Shown here in pieces: positions 8,582-16,679 of a stretch of DNA of 64,000 bases (position 1 is its first letter; every line of letters starts with the position of its first letter). Both the position numbers and the translations under genes were made by a program. The stretch comes from SAR86 cluster bacterium (GTDB lineage Bacteria > Pseudomonadota > Gammaproteobacteria > Magnimaribacterales > D2472). The stretch is from NCBI GenBank assembly GCA_023703615.1, contig CP097971.1, forward strand, positions 982,315 through 1,046,314, given 5' to 3'. The notes beneath the pieces are model-generated. The model had not been told where the DNA came from. It searched no databases and was given only the letters and a program-made list of their open reading frames with translations.

Positions 8582-9514
8582 TTAATTTTTTACCCTATTT
8601 AAGTTCAAAATGTAATGCTTAAATAGAACAATGAAAATACCAAAAGCAAAACCTAAAACTGCGCCAATAATGCATATTACACTTCTAGTTGGTCTTGATT
8701 TTTTTTCAGGCACATAAGGCGGATCTATTTGCGATAGAGAATAATCTGTTTTAATTTTTGCTAACATTTGGGTCTTCATCTGCCCTTCTATCATTTTATT
8801 TATAGAATTCCTAATTTCAGCAACTTGTGTCTTACTAATCTGATTTTCAAGATAACCGAGTGCATTGGATGATTCAAGTAAATCTTGCTCGCGTATCATA
8901 AGATTAATCTCATCTATAATCAGGTCTATAAGCTCTTTTGCATAAAAAGGAGATATATGCTCTATCTCTATCTTGATGAAACCATTGGAGTTATTTTCTT
9001 CAATATTAAGCAAATTTTTATATTTAATATGTGCATCAAGTAACGAAGGTTTTAATGATTTGTTTGTTTGAATATCTTTTTTCCAAACTTTGGAAATTGA
9101 GTCATATAAAGAATTATCATATTTAATTTCTTGTGTAGATTTGTTATATGAGGTTTGAGCATATAGTCCTGGCAAAACCCAATCATTTTTTAAAAGCCTT
9201 TCCAAAAAAACTCTTGAATTTAATGTGGCTAATACTAAATCTTTTTTGCTACCAGATTGAGAAGGAAGCGATATCCCAGCAAAAGATGCTATTGAGCCGT
9301 ATTCTGATGCCATAGAAGATAATCCACCAAGGCTATTTGAATCCTGATTTACAGAAAGTAAGCTTGATGATCTATAGTAATCTTGTAAAGACAAAGCAAA
9401 AAACACTGAAGAAATCGAAAATAAAAAAACTGTAATACAAATTGTAAACTTTCCTTTCCAAAGTGTTTCGAAAAATTCTAGTATGTTTATATGATCGTCA
9501 TCATAATTATCCAT
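8582..9514 (-). CDS. wzz: Wzz/LPS O-antigen chain-length determinant protein
   Basis: The 310-residue protein has the polysaccharide co-polymerase architecture: a short cytoplasmic N-terminus, a first membrane helix around residues 19-41, a long periplasmic helical domain, a proline-rich PPYVPEKKSRPTRS stretch, and a second membrane helix near 280-302. Such proteins set the modal length of Wzy-made polysaccharides in the inner membrane. There is no tyrosine-kinase domain, so it is the Wzz rather than the Wzc type. A good ribosome-binding site (AAGGGGA) precedes the ATG. It is the first gene after tRNA-Leu, as Wzz is the first gene of the O-antigen locus next to ihfB in Pseudomonas aeruginosa. 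Confidence 0.85.
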   Translation of the reverse strand: MDNYDDDHINILEFFETLWKGKFTICITVFLFSISSVFFALSLQDYYRSSSLLSVNQDSNSLGGLSSMASEYGSIASFAGISLPSQSGSKKDLVLATLNSRVFLERLLKNDWVLPGLYAQTSYNKSTQEIKYDNSLYDSISKVWKKDIQTNKSLKPSLLDAHIKYKNLLNIEENNSNGFIKIEIEHISPFYAKELIDLIIDEINLMIREQDLLESSNALGYLENQISKTQVAEIRNSINKMIEGQMKTQMLAKIKTDYSLSQIDPPYVPEKKSRPTRSVICIIGAVLGFAFGIFIVLFKHYILNLNRVKN

Positions 9515-9555
9515 ATTAAATCCCCTTTAAGAGTTATTACTCAATGGCCAGCTTG

Positions 9556-9561
9556 ATTATA
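9556..9561 (-). promoter_or_regulatory. Likely -10 element of the wzz/polysaccharide operon
   Basis: On the minus strand a perfect TATAAT lies about 40 bp upstream of the wzz start, in the only gap between tRNA-Leu and the locus. The matching -35 (TATGCA at 17 bp) is weak. No JUMPStart/ops element (GGCGGTAG) is seen near it. Confidence 0.45.
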
Positions 9562-9586
9562 TCGTTTATGGAAGAAAATGCATAAA

Positions 9587-9612
9587 ATTAAAGCTTGTCT
9601 TGGTCCTTTAAT
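9587..9612 (-). terminator. Weak stem-loop after tRNA-Leu
   Basis: On the minus strand ATTAAAG and CTTTAAT form a 7-bp stem with a 12-nt loop directly after the tRNA 3' end, followed by TTTATG. It may end or process the tRNA transcript. The stem is almost all A-T, so this is only a candidate. Confidence 0.3.
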
Positions 9613-9698
9613 GGTACCCGGAGCCGGACTTGAACCGGCACGCTATTGCTAGCGAGGGATTTTAAGTCCCTTGTGTCTACCAATTCCACCACCCGGGC
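9612..9698 (-). tRNA. tRNA-Leu (anticodon UAA)
   Basis: An 87-nt cloverleaf with a long variable arm, as expected for a class II leucine tRNA. The anticodon loop CTTAAAA gives UAA, the T-loop is TTCAAGT, and CCA is encoded. It follows tRNA-Cys after 36 bp, matching the cysT-leuZ order downstream of uvrC-pgsA in E. coli. The glycine tRNA found there is absent. The surface-polysaccharide locus begins directly beyond its 3' end. Confidence 0.96.
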
Positions 9699-9718
9699 AT
9701 TAATGTAAACTTAACCTT

Positions 9719-9724
9719 ATTATA
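9719..9724 (-). promoter_or_regulatory. Possible -10 element between tRNA-Cys and tRNA-Leu
   Basis: A perfect TATAAT on the minus strand lies 20 bp before the 5' end of tRNA-Leu. The corresponding -35 position falls in the tRNA-Cys acceptor and T-arm and is poor (GCTTCA), so co-transcription with tRNA-Cys is as likely. Confidence 0.3.
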
Positions 9725-9734
9725 CTCTTTTTTA

Positions 9735-9808
9735 TGGAGGCTGAAGCCGGAATCGAACCGGCGTAAACGGCTTTGCAGGCCGCTGCATAACCACTCTGCC
9801 ATCCAGCC
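9735..9808 (-). tRNA. tRNA-Cys (anticodon GCA)
   Basis: A 74-nt cloverleaf with anticodon loop CTGCAAA (anticodon GCA), T-loop TTCGATT, discriminator U73 as is typical of cysteine tRNAs, and encoded CCA. It lies 39 bp beyond a truncated sugar-dehydrogenase frame and is followed by tRNA-Leu. Confidence 0.96.
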
Positions 9809-9847
9809 AAAAAGGTGATTATATATGAAAAATACTAAAGATTATTT

Positions 9848-10009
9848 TTAATTACTATCTATATTATTTTTAAGCCCATCAACTCTCTTTTTATTAATAT
9901 CAAAGCCAATAACATCGAATTCCTTTAATGAAAACCTTGCAGCAAGCGGCAATCCAACATATCCCAAACCAACTACACAAATTTTAAAATCACTTTTATG
10001 AAGATTCAT
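9848..10009 (-). pseudogene. Truncated N-terminus of a nucleotide-sugar dehydrogenase (WbpA/TviB/WecC type)
   Basis: A 53-codon frame starts at ATG 10009, overlapping the end of pgsA by 14 bp. It reads as the first strand-helix-strand of a UDP-HexNAc 6-dehydrogenase: KICVVGLGYVGLPLA at residues 9-23, then VIGFDINKKRVDGL near 33-46. It then stops at TAA, and 39 bp later tRNA-Cys begins, so the other roughly 370 residues are missing. It differs from the intact ugd at 5953 (which has GIGYVGLSL), so it is not a copy of that gene. It is most likely a stump left by replacement of the neighbouring polysaccharide locus. It keeps a start codon and may still be translated. Confidence 0.8.
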
Positions 10010-10544
10010 CAAGCTTAAGAGAATTAATGGTATATAAAAAACCTGTGTATAAAGTTATAAACAATGATATGAATAAAAATACGTCTCCGATGACTATCAT
10101 TAACATACTATTAGCAGCAAGTCCTAAAAGATAAATAGAGATAGTGAACAATTGTATTAAAGTTTTTATTTTTGCAAGGAAAGTAACTTTAGTAGCTTCG
10201 CTTCTACCATTTCTTGCATTCATATCTCTTAGAGCGCCTACCCAGATTTCTCTTGTAATAATTAATGCGCCTGTAAAGCCTATTAAGTAGCTTGATAAAT
10301 TTATAGCCAAACCAAATAATACAAAAAGAATTAATATTTTGTCAGCAATAGGATCTAAAATTTCTCCAATCTGCGAAACTGCATTGTATTTTCTTGCAAG
10401 ATACCCGTCAAAGTAATCAGTGATACTGGCTACAAAAAATAAAATAAGAGCAATTAAGTATCCATCTGAAGACATAAGAAAAAGGAAAATAATAGCTGCA
10501 AGGACTATTCTTGAAAATGTCAATATATTAATGAAGGTGGTCAT
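9996..10544 (-). CDS. pgsA: CDP-diacylglycerol--glycerol-3-phosphate 3-phosphatidyltransferase
   Basis: The 182-residue membrane protein carries the full CDP-alcohol phosphatidyltransferase signature D43-x2-D46-G47-x2-A50-R51-x8-G60-x3-D64-x3-D68. It has about four to five hydrophobic helices. It makes phosphatidylglycerophosphate, the first committed step to phosphatidylglycerol and cardiolipin, in the inner membrane. It follows uvrC by 4 bp and precedes tRNA genes, the same order as in E. coli, which supports PgsA over other family members. The downstream end is overlapped by a truncated dehydrogenase frame. Confidence 0.94.
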   Translation of the reverse strand: MTTFINILTFSRIVLAAIIFLFLMSSDGYLIALILFFVASITDYFDGYLARKYNAVSQIGEILDPIADKILILFVLFGLAINLSSYLIGFTGALIITREIWVGALRDMNARNGRSEATKVTFLAKIKTLIQLFTISIYLLGLAANSMLMIVIGDVFLFISLFITLYTGFLYTINSLKLDESS

Positions 10545-10548
10545 TATT

Positions 10549-12330
10549 TTATAATTCTTTTTTTAGTAACATAGCTATTTTGGCATTAATACCCTTAACA
10601 GTCATTAAATCCTCAATATTTGCATCTTTTATACTTTTAATCTTTTTATATTTTAAGATTAACCTTTTTTTGAGAACATCACCTATTCCATTAATTTTAT
10701 CCAATCTTGACTTCTTTATATTTCCTCTTTTTTTCTTTCTTTGAGCTGTAATAGCAAATCTATGAGACTCATCTCTGATTTCTTGTAATAAGAGGTACGC
10801 CTTTGAATACTTTTCTAACTCAATAATTCCATCATTGGATAAAATTGTTTCTGTAGCGCGAACTCTGTTAGATCCCTTAACTATAGATATGATTTTTATA
10901 TCATCATATTCAGAACTATCTATAACTGACTGAGTGAAATTAAGTTGGTTTCTTCCTCCATCAATAAGAATAACGTCTGGTTTTATTTTAGGATTTTCAT
11001 AATATTTTATTCTTCGTTCAAGAACATGCTGAAGTGAGCCTACATCATTACCAGATAAGGTCTTAGGTATGTTGAAGAGCCTATAATCTTTTTTTAGTGC
11101 TCCTAGATTTGAGAATACTACACAAGATGCAACAGCATGGTCTCCTGAAATATGACTAACATCATATGCTTCAATTTTTTTTATGTCCTTTTTTTGTCCT
11201 ATATGATTTTTTAATTCATCAAATGCAAAATCATATTTGTCTGACTTGCTTAAATGATTTTCAATTATTTGTTTTGCATTAAGCTTGCACAAGTTGTAAA
11301 TAGGTCGAATAGATTTGCTTGGACTTTTAGTAATTAAAACATTTGCATTGAATTTTCTTTTTAATACCTCACAAATTAATTTTTTGTTTTTAAGAGTGTT
11401 AGTGCACAAAACTTTCTTGGGAATATCTAGTTGAGAGTCATAGAAATTAATAATTGCCATTTCATAAATGGAATGAATAGATTCAAAAAAAGCTTTTTTA
11501 ACAAGATGGGTTTTTGTTCCTCTAATTTTCCCTTTTCTAACTACTATTATTGAAATACCTATATAGTTATTTTCAGAATGGATAGAGAATATATCTATAT
11601 CACTTGCAACTGTAACTACAGATTGTTCTTCACGTATAAGCTCAATTCTTTTTAATCTATCTCTTATATCAGCTGCTTTTTCAAAATCTAATTCATTAGA
11701 TGCTTTTTGGATATCTTCTTTTAAGCGCCGAATAGTCTGAGTGTCAGATGAAGACAGGTATGATTTTGCAGATTCAACATCTTCATTATAATCAATTTTT
11801 TTAATGTTATTTACACATGGTGCTGAACACCTCTTCATTTGAAATTCTATACAAGGCCTCGACCTATTAGAAAAAGTAGAGTCATTACAGTTTCTGAGTT
11901 TAAAAATTTTTTGAATTTCTTTAATAGATTTTTTGACAGCTCCCGAGCTAACAAAGGGGCCATAATAATTTGAGTTAACTGCTTTTTTTGTTCTTTTTAA
12001 ATATATACCTGGATAATTATGATCCAAAGAAAAATATATATAAGGGTATGTTTTATCATCTCTTAACAAAATATTAAACTTTGGTTTATTTTCTTTGATT
12101 AGTGCTTGTTCTAGCAGCAGTGCCTCAACTTCATTTTTGGTAGTAAAAGTCTCAATTTTGTCTGTTAAAAATTTTATTTGTGAAGTTTTTCTATCTTTAA
12201 AAGAGTTACCAAAATAACTTGTAACCCTTTTTTTTAAATTTTTTGCTTTTCCGATATAAATGATTTCAGTTTTGCTAAAAAATTTATATACGCCAGGTGT
12301 TGATGGGACTTGTTTAAGATCAACCGCCAT
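10549..12330 (-). CDS. uvrC: Excinuclease ABC subunit C
   Basis: Starting at ATG 12330 (MAVDLKQVPSTPGVY) the protein is 593 residues. A longer in-frame start at 12387 would add 19 residues unlike any UvrC. Domains in order: GIY-YIG nuclease (about 10-90, with IIYIGKAKNLKKRV), a Cys-rich linker (CIEFQMKRCSAPC), the UVR domain that binds UvrB (about 195-235), the RNase H-like 5' nuclease (DVSHISGDHAVAS near 385), and tandem helix-hairpin-helix motifs at the C-terminus. It makes both incisions in nucleotide excision repair. It overlaps the pgi stop by 11 bp and precedes pgsA. Confidence 0.94.
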   Translation of the reverse strand: MAVDLKQVPSTPGVYKFFSKTEIIYIGKAKNLKKRVTSYFGNSFKDRKTSQIKFLTDKIETFTTKNEVEALLLEQALIKENKPKFNILLRDDKTYPYIYFSLDHNYPGIYLKRTKKAVNSNYYGPFVSSGAVKKSIKEIQKIFKLRNCNDSTFSNRSRPCIEFQMKRCSAPCVNNIKKIDYNEDVESAKSYLSSSDTQTIRRLKEDIQKASNELDFEKAADIRDRLKRIELIREEQSVVTVASDIDIFSIHSENNYIGISIIVVRKGKIRGTKTHLVKKAFFESIHSIYEMAIINFYDSQLDIPKKVLCTNTLKNKKLICEVLKRKFNANVLITKSPSKSIRPIYNLCKLNAKQIIENHLSKSDKYDFAFDELKNHIGQKKDIKKIEAYDVSHISGDHAVASCVVFSNLGALKKDYRLFNIPKTLSGNDVGSLQHVLERRIKYYENPKIKPDVILIDGGRNQLNFTQSVIDSSEYDDIKIISIVKGSNRVRATETILSNDGIIELEKYSKAYLLLQEIRDESHRFAITAQRKKKRGNIKKSRLDKINGIGDVLKKRLILKYKKIKSIKDANIEDLMTVKGINAKIAMLLKKEL

Positions 12331-13732
12331 TTTGATGCAAATACTTTTTGATAAGAATTTTTCCAGCGCTAACACCATATTGATCAAAAGGGTTTATTTG
12401 AAGCATTTTTGCAGTCACGAAGGTTCTATGTTCCCATGTTGCAATTAAAAAACCGAGGGTTTTTGCATTTAATTCTTTGAGTGTAAAAAGATTTGTAGGA
12501 ATATTACCATTTACTTGTTCATGGGATTTTAGGTCTTTATGCGGCCCGTTTGGTAAAAGATTTGATTGTGCCTGAGATTGAGAATATAAAAGTTTATTAG
12601 AGTCTTTATTTGATTCAATTGTAAAAATATCTGCACATGCGGATGCTGTACCTTGATGTAAAAGTTGAAAATAACTGTGTTGCGCTCTCGAACCAAAACC
12701 CCCAAAAACAACCTGACCAGTGTTTTTAAATATTGATTCAGGGTTTGAATGCTTTCCAATAGATTCCATTTCAAGTTGTTGGGCATAGTCAGAAAAAAAT
12801 CGCATTTTCCAACTATACAAAAGAAGCACTCTAGTATGTTTTTTATTAAAATTATTATACCAAATATCACTGAAACATAATAAATTTATGAATTCGTTAT
12901 ATTCTTCGTCATTTAAGAGAAGATCATCGGCCTTATAGCCACCAACCAGAAAATCTTTGAAACTCTCTCCGAGTTCTAATATTGCTGGAAGTGATATTGG
13001 AGACCAGATTGAATATCTACCTCCAATTTCTTTTGGGAACTCAATTATGTTTTCTTTTAAAAAGCCAAGGCTTTGAGCCTTTTCTGGCTGAGAAGTAATA
13101 GCTATAAAGTGATCTTGAAATTTGCATCTAATTTCAAGCCATGTTTTAGATAAAGCCATGCTTTGCAAAGTTTCATCAGTGCTAAATGATTTAGACGAGA
13201 CAATAAAAAAAGTATCTTTTTGGTTTAATGGTTTAACGGTCTCATTAAATTCAACAACATCTGGCCCAGTTAAAAATATGTGATTAAAGTTTCTGTTGTG
13301 TTCGCTGGTAAGAGTTTCAATCAATAATTTAGGCCCTTCAAAGGAACCACCAATACCAATAGTAACTATATTTTTGATACCTTTTTTGATTAATTCTTTT
13401 TTTAAGCTTATAGACTTATGAATATTAAAGTTACAAGATTCGACTAAATCTTTAGAAGCATAATTGTTAGGTGATAAAGCATATAAATCTCTGTAAACAT
13501 GATGCAATGCAGCTTGATTTTCAGTTTCATTGACAATATTGCCCTTAAATAATGATCTAATAGACTGATCGACCCTTAGATCATCATAATAAGATTTGAA
13601 AATAGAAAAAAGCTTGCTATTAAATCCCCTTAAGAAAGATCTATATTTAAGATTACTATTTGAGTAAGAAAACTTATAAACGTCTTTTTTCGATTTAGAG
13701 GTCTCATCTAGAATTTTCTTTAACATACCCAC
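12320..13732 (-). CDS. pgi: Glucose-6-phosphate isomerase (short form)
   Basis: The 470-residue protein keeps the catalytic landmarks of Pgi: IGIGGSFEGP in the phosphate-binding region, SKSFSTDETL, GGRYSIWS (Arg), QLEMESIGK (Glu), QHSYFQLLHQGT (His) and FDQYGVSAGK (Lys). It is about 80 residues shorter than the E. coli enzyme, with the trimming mostly in the N-terminal half. It interconverts glucose-6-phosphate and fructose-6-phosphate, linking glycolysis/gluconeogenesis with the mannose and glucose nucleotide pathways used by the surface locus. A second ATG is two codons in. It sits 2 bp after pyrF and overlaps uvrC. Confidence 0.93.
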   Translation of the reverse strand: MGMLKKILDETSKSKKDVYKFSYSNSNLKYRSFLRGFNSKLFSIFKSYYDDLRVDQSIRSLFKGNIVNETENQAALHHVYRDLYALSPNNYASKDLVESCNFNIHKSISLKKELIKKGIKNIVTIGIGGSFEGPKLLIETLTSEHNRNFNHIFLTGPDVVEFNETVKPLNQKDTFFIVSSKSFSTDETLQSMALSKTWLEIRCKFQDHFIAITSQPEKAQSLGFLKENIIEFPKEIGGRYSIWSPISLPAILELGESFKDFLVGGYKADDLLLNDEEYNEFINLLCFSDIWYNNFNKKHTRVLLLYSWKMRFFSDYAQQLEMESIGKHSNPESIFKNTGQVVFGGFGSRAQHSYFQLLHQGTASACADIFTIESNKDSNKLLYSQSQAQSNLLPNGPHKDLKSHEQVNGNIPTNLFTLKELNAKTLGFLIATWEHRTFVTAKMLQINPFDQYGVSAGKILIKKYLHQNGG

Positions 13733-13734
13733 AG

Positions 13735-14406
13735 CTACTCTATTGAATTATAGATTTCTTGAAGAGCTAAACTTATATTTGGTGCATTAGTGATGGGCCT
13801 TCCAACAACAATATAATTAGCACCCTTTAAAAAAGCGTCTTTTGGACTCATAACTCTGTTTTGATCATCTGCAGATTTAGAAAATCTGATTCCCGGGGTT
13901 ATAGACAGCAATGATTTTCTTTCAACAACTATTTCAAGCTCATGTGGCGAGCAAACCACTCCATCAATTTGCGCCTCTTGAACTAAATCCAGCATCGCCT
14001 TAACTTGCTCAGAGGCAGTTCTTTTGAATATAGTGTTAGTATCCTTATCTGACAAACTAGTTAAGGCTATCACACCAAATATTTTAATATCCTTACCTTG
14101 AACAGCTTTCTTAGCGACTTTCATCATTTCGAGACCACCAGATGTGTGAATAGTCATCATGCAAATCGGCAATGAAATTAGCCCCTGTATAGATTTTTCA
14201 ACAGTATTTGGTATATCGTGTAATTTAAGATCTAAGAAAATTTCAAATCCCTTGGCAGCAACATAATTTATTGCCTCGTGTCCTATGGCATTAAAGCTTA
14301 CACTACCTACTTTGATCATACATAATTTGTTATCAAGGCAATCAACTATTTGCTTGAAGGAATTCAGTTGAGTTTCATCAACCGCAACAATGATAGGTTT
14401 TGACAT
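13735..14406 (-). CDS. pyrF: Orotidine-5'-phosphate decarboxylase
   Basis: A 223-residue TIM-barrel with the invariant charged set K32, D59, K61 and D64 (FLDLKLHDIPNTV), plus the C-terminal VVGRPIT phosphate-binding loop. It decarboxylates OMP to UMP in the last step of de novo pyrimidine synthesis. It follows ihfB by 23 bp and is followed by pgi after 2 bp, probably as part of the long minus-strand transcript that begins upstream. Length and motifs fit the bacterial enzyme, and nothing is missing. Confidence 0.95.
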   Translation of the reverse strand: MSKPIIVAVDETQLNSFKQIVDCLDNKLCMIKVGSVSFNAIGHEAINYVAAKGFEIFLDLKLHDIPNTVEKSIQGLISLPICMMTIHTSGGLEMMKVAKKAVQGKDIKIFGVIALTSLSDKDTNTIFKRTASEQVKAMLDLVQEAQIDGVVCSPHELEIVVERKSLLSITPGIRFSKSADDQNRVMSPKDAFLKGANYIVVGRPITNAPNISLALQEIYNSIE

Positions 14407-14429
14407 AATTTATAAATGTTAAACTCAAG

Positions 14430-14723
14430 TTACTTTTGTATCAATGATTTTGATGGTTTGAAATGCATGGTAGATGTTTCACCTAAATATGATATTTCTT
14501 TAGTTTTAGGATTAATAAATTTTCTTGGTCTTATATGTTTCTTTGAAAATGTACCAAATCCTCTTATCTCTACTTTCTTATCAAAAGCTACTGCTTCAAC
14601 GATAGAGTCTATTATAGTATCGATTGCAATTGATATTTGAAGTTTACTTAGTTCGTGAAATTCTTCAGATAAAGCTTGTTCAATGTCAGAACGATTAAAA
14701 GATTTTTGTTTTTTTTTACTCAC
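14430..14723 (-). CDS. ihfB: Integration host factor beta subunit / HU-family DNA-binding protein
   Basis: The 97-residue protein is of the HU/IHF family. The arm signature VEIRGFGTFSKK is followed by a basic HIRPRKFINPKTKE stretch (about residues 51-76) with the intercalating Pro. Position directly after rpsA, overlapping its end by 8 bp, is the usual place for ihfB in gammaproteobacteria and decides for IHF-beta over HU. It bends DNA and assists transcription, recombination and replication initiation as a heterodimer with IhfA, which is not in the window. The KxxxPRKFINP spacing is slightly divergent. Confidence 0.88.
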   Translation of the reverse strand: MSKKKQKSFNRSDIEQALSEEFHELSKLQISIAIDTIIDSIVEAVAFDKKVEIRGFGTFSKKHIRPRKFINPKTKEISYLGETSTMHFKPSKSLIQK

Positions 14724-16023
14724 TCAATTTTAGTGAGATTCTTTCTCTTTCTGAGTCAATTGCATAAACAATACAGTCAAGCTTTTCACCCTTCTTGTAT
14801 TCATTTAGTGATTCGTTTGTATCTTCACTTTCAGAAATGTCTGATGAATGAATAAGTCCATCTATTTCACCCTCAAGTCCAACAAATATTCCAAAATCAG
14901 TAATTGATTTAACGTTTCCACTTACTTTGTCTCCAATAGAATACTTATTTGAAAATTCTGTCCAGGGATTTGATTTGGTCTGCTTTAATCCTAAAGATAT
15001 TCTTCTTTTATCGTGATCAATTTCTAAAATCATAACTTTTAGACTCTGTTCCATTTCAACAACCTTTGAGGGATGAATATTTTTACTAGTCCAATCTAAT
15101 TCTGATAGATGAATTAAACCTTCTATACCCTCTTCTAATTGAGCAAAACATCCATAATCAGTGATATTAGAAACTACTGCCTCATAGATGCCACCAATAG
15201 AATACGAGCTTTCTACATTTTCCCATGGATCGTTTTGAATTTGTTTCAACCCAAGTGAGACTCTTAGTTTTTCTTTATCAAAACTTAACACCTTTACATC
15301 TATTTCATCGCCAAGATTCAAAAATTCTGATGGGTTAGTAACTCTTGACCAAGAAATGTCTGTTATATGAAGTAAGCCATCCAAACCACCTAAATCAATA
15401 AATGCCCCATAATCAGTAATATTTTTAACTATACCTTTTACTATCTGTCCTTCTTCAAGATTTTTGAGTAACTCAACTTTCACAGCAGAATTATTTTTTT
15501 CTAACACAGCTTTTCTTGACAGAACAACATTATTTCTTTTGTAATCAAGTTTAATAACTTTAAATTCTTGAACAGTATTTTCAATATCTGGAGCTTCTTT
15601 TAAAGGTCTTACATCTACTAGTGACCCAGGTAAAAATGCTTTAACTACTTCTACCTCAACAGCAAAACCTCCCTTTACTCTATTATGTATTTTTCCAGTT
15701 ACAAACTCACCTGTTTCAAGCGCATCTTCAAGCATTTTCCAGGTAGTAATTTTTCTAGCTTTTTCTCTAGAAATTCTGGTCTCACCATACCCGTCTTCAA
15801 CAGCCTCTAGTGCAACCTCGATATCATCACCAACTGATATATCTAATTCACCTTCATTATTTCTAAATTCATCGATCGAAATGACTCCCTCAGATTTTAA
15901 TCCAACATGAACAGTAACCCAATCTTTATCAACGTCCAGAACAACTCCAGAAACAATAGATCCTGACTGCATGTCAAGGTTTTTTAAACTTTCATCTAAC
16001 AAATTTGCGAATGATTCACTCAT
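14716..16023 (-). CDS. rpsA: 30S ribosomal protein S1, five-domain form
   Basis: At 435 residues this S1 has five S1/OB repeats (roughly 18-85, 103-170, 186-256, 271-343 and 358-433) instead of the six of the 557-residue E. coli protein. The last repeat (SITDFGIFVGLEGEIDGL) aligns with E. coli repeat 5, and the protein ends right after it, so repeat 6 is absent. S1 binds mRNA leaders and helps load them onto the 30S subunit. It overlaps cmk by 4 bp and ihfB by 8 bp in the conserved cmk-rpsA-ihfB order. The stop is followed directly by ihfB, so no frame remnant of repeat 6 remains. Confidence 0.94.
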   Translation of the reverse strand: MSESFANLLDESLKNLDMQSGSIVSGVVLDVDKDWVTVHVGLKSEGVISIDEFRNNEGELDISVGDDIEVALEAVEDGYGETRISREKARKITTWKMLEDALETGEFVTGKIHNRVKGGFAVEVEVVKAFLPGSLVDVRPLKEAPDIENTVQEFKVIKLDYKRNNVVLSRKAVLEKNNSAVKVELLKNLEEGQIVKGIVKNITDYGAFIDLGGLDGLLHITDISWSRVTNPSEFLNLGDEIDVKVLSFDKEKLRVSLGLKQIQNDPWENVESSYSIGGIYEAVVSNITDYGCFAQLEEGIEGLIHLSELDWTSKNIHPSKVVEMEQSLKVMILEIDHDKRRISLGLKQTKSNPWTEFSNKYSIGDKVSGNVKSITDFGIFVGLEGEIDGLIHSSDISESEDTNESLNEYKKGEKLDCIVYAIDSERERISLKLSE

Positions 16024-16679
16024 TTAAATATTTTCCTTTTTATGAGCTTTTTAGTAAAGCTCAATACTTCTTCTGACGACATTTTTGATGAATCAATAAT
16101 AGTTGCTTCATCTGCAGGCATTAAAGGTGATAAAGTTCGTGTTTTATCCATATCATCTCTTTTTTCAATATCATCAATCAGATCGCGCATATTAACTTCT
16201 TGACCACGATTCTGCAACTCTTGAAATCTTCTATTTGCCCTTTCATTTACGGATGCGTCTAGGAAAAGTTTAACCTTTGCCTCAGGAAATACTACGGTTC
16301 CCATGTCTCTTCCATCTGCAACAAGTCCAGGGAGCTTATAAAAAGATCTCTGAATAGCTAAAAGGTCCTGCCTTGTTTTATCGATAGTGCTTATTTCAGA
16401 TGCAATTTTTGCTATCTTTTCACTTCTAATTTTATTGGTAATTTCAATATTTTGATACAGAATAACTATTTCTCTTTTAGATGTGTCGAACACAAATTTA
16501 TTTTTAATCTCATTTACCAAATCTATGCCATCTATTCCATTTAATTTCAAAAAAGCGTATGTCCTATATAAAAGACCGCTATCAAGCAAATGAAATTTAA
16601 ATTCTTTTGAAAGAGCTCTAGCAAGTGTCCCCTTTCCAGATGCAGATGGTCCGTCAATGGTAATAATATTATTTTTCAT
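16020..16679 (-). CDS. cmk: Cytidylate kinase
   Basis: The 219-residue protein has a P-loop at residues 10-18 (GPSASGKGT) and the CMP-binding DGRDMGTVVFPEA segment near 127. The NMP-binding and lid regions show the expected RRFQELQNRGQ helix. It phosphorylates CMP and dCMP, feeding CDP into DNA and CTP pools, and CMP is also released by CMP-sugar transferases. It overlaps aroA by 11 bp and rpsA by 4 bp, in the same order as Pseudomonas. Confidence 0.95.
   Translation of the reverse strand: MKNNIITIDGPSASGKGTLARALSKEFKFHLLDSGLLYRTYAFLKLNGIDGIDLVNEIKNKFVFDTSKREIVILYQNIEITNKIRSEKIAKIASEISTIDKTRQDLLAIQRSFYKLPGLVADGRDMGTVVFPEAKVKLFLDASVNERANRRFQELQNRGQEVNMRDLIDDIEKRDDMDKTRTLSPLMPADEATIIDSSKMSSEEVLSFTKKLIKRKIFK

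Noticed and set aside
9515-9611. JUMPStart/ops element ahead of wzz
   Set aside because: No GGCGGTAG core on the minus strand between tRNA-Leu and wzz.
9809-9847. Remnant of tRNA-Gly (glyW) as in E. coli
   Set aside because: The 39 bp between the stump and tRNA-Cys have no T-loop or anticodon-arm pattern.
10549-12387. Longer UvrC starting at 12387
   Set aside because: The extra 19 residues lie inside pgi and do not resemble any UvrC N-terminus; MAVDLKQVPSTPGVY is the proper start.
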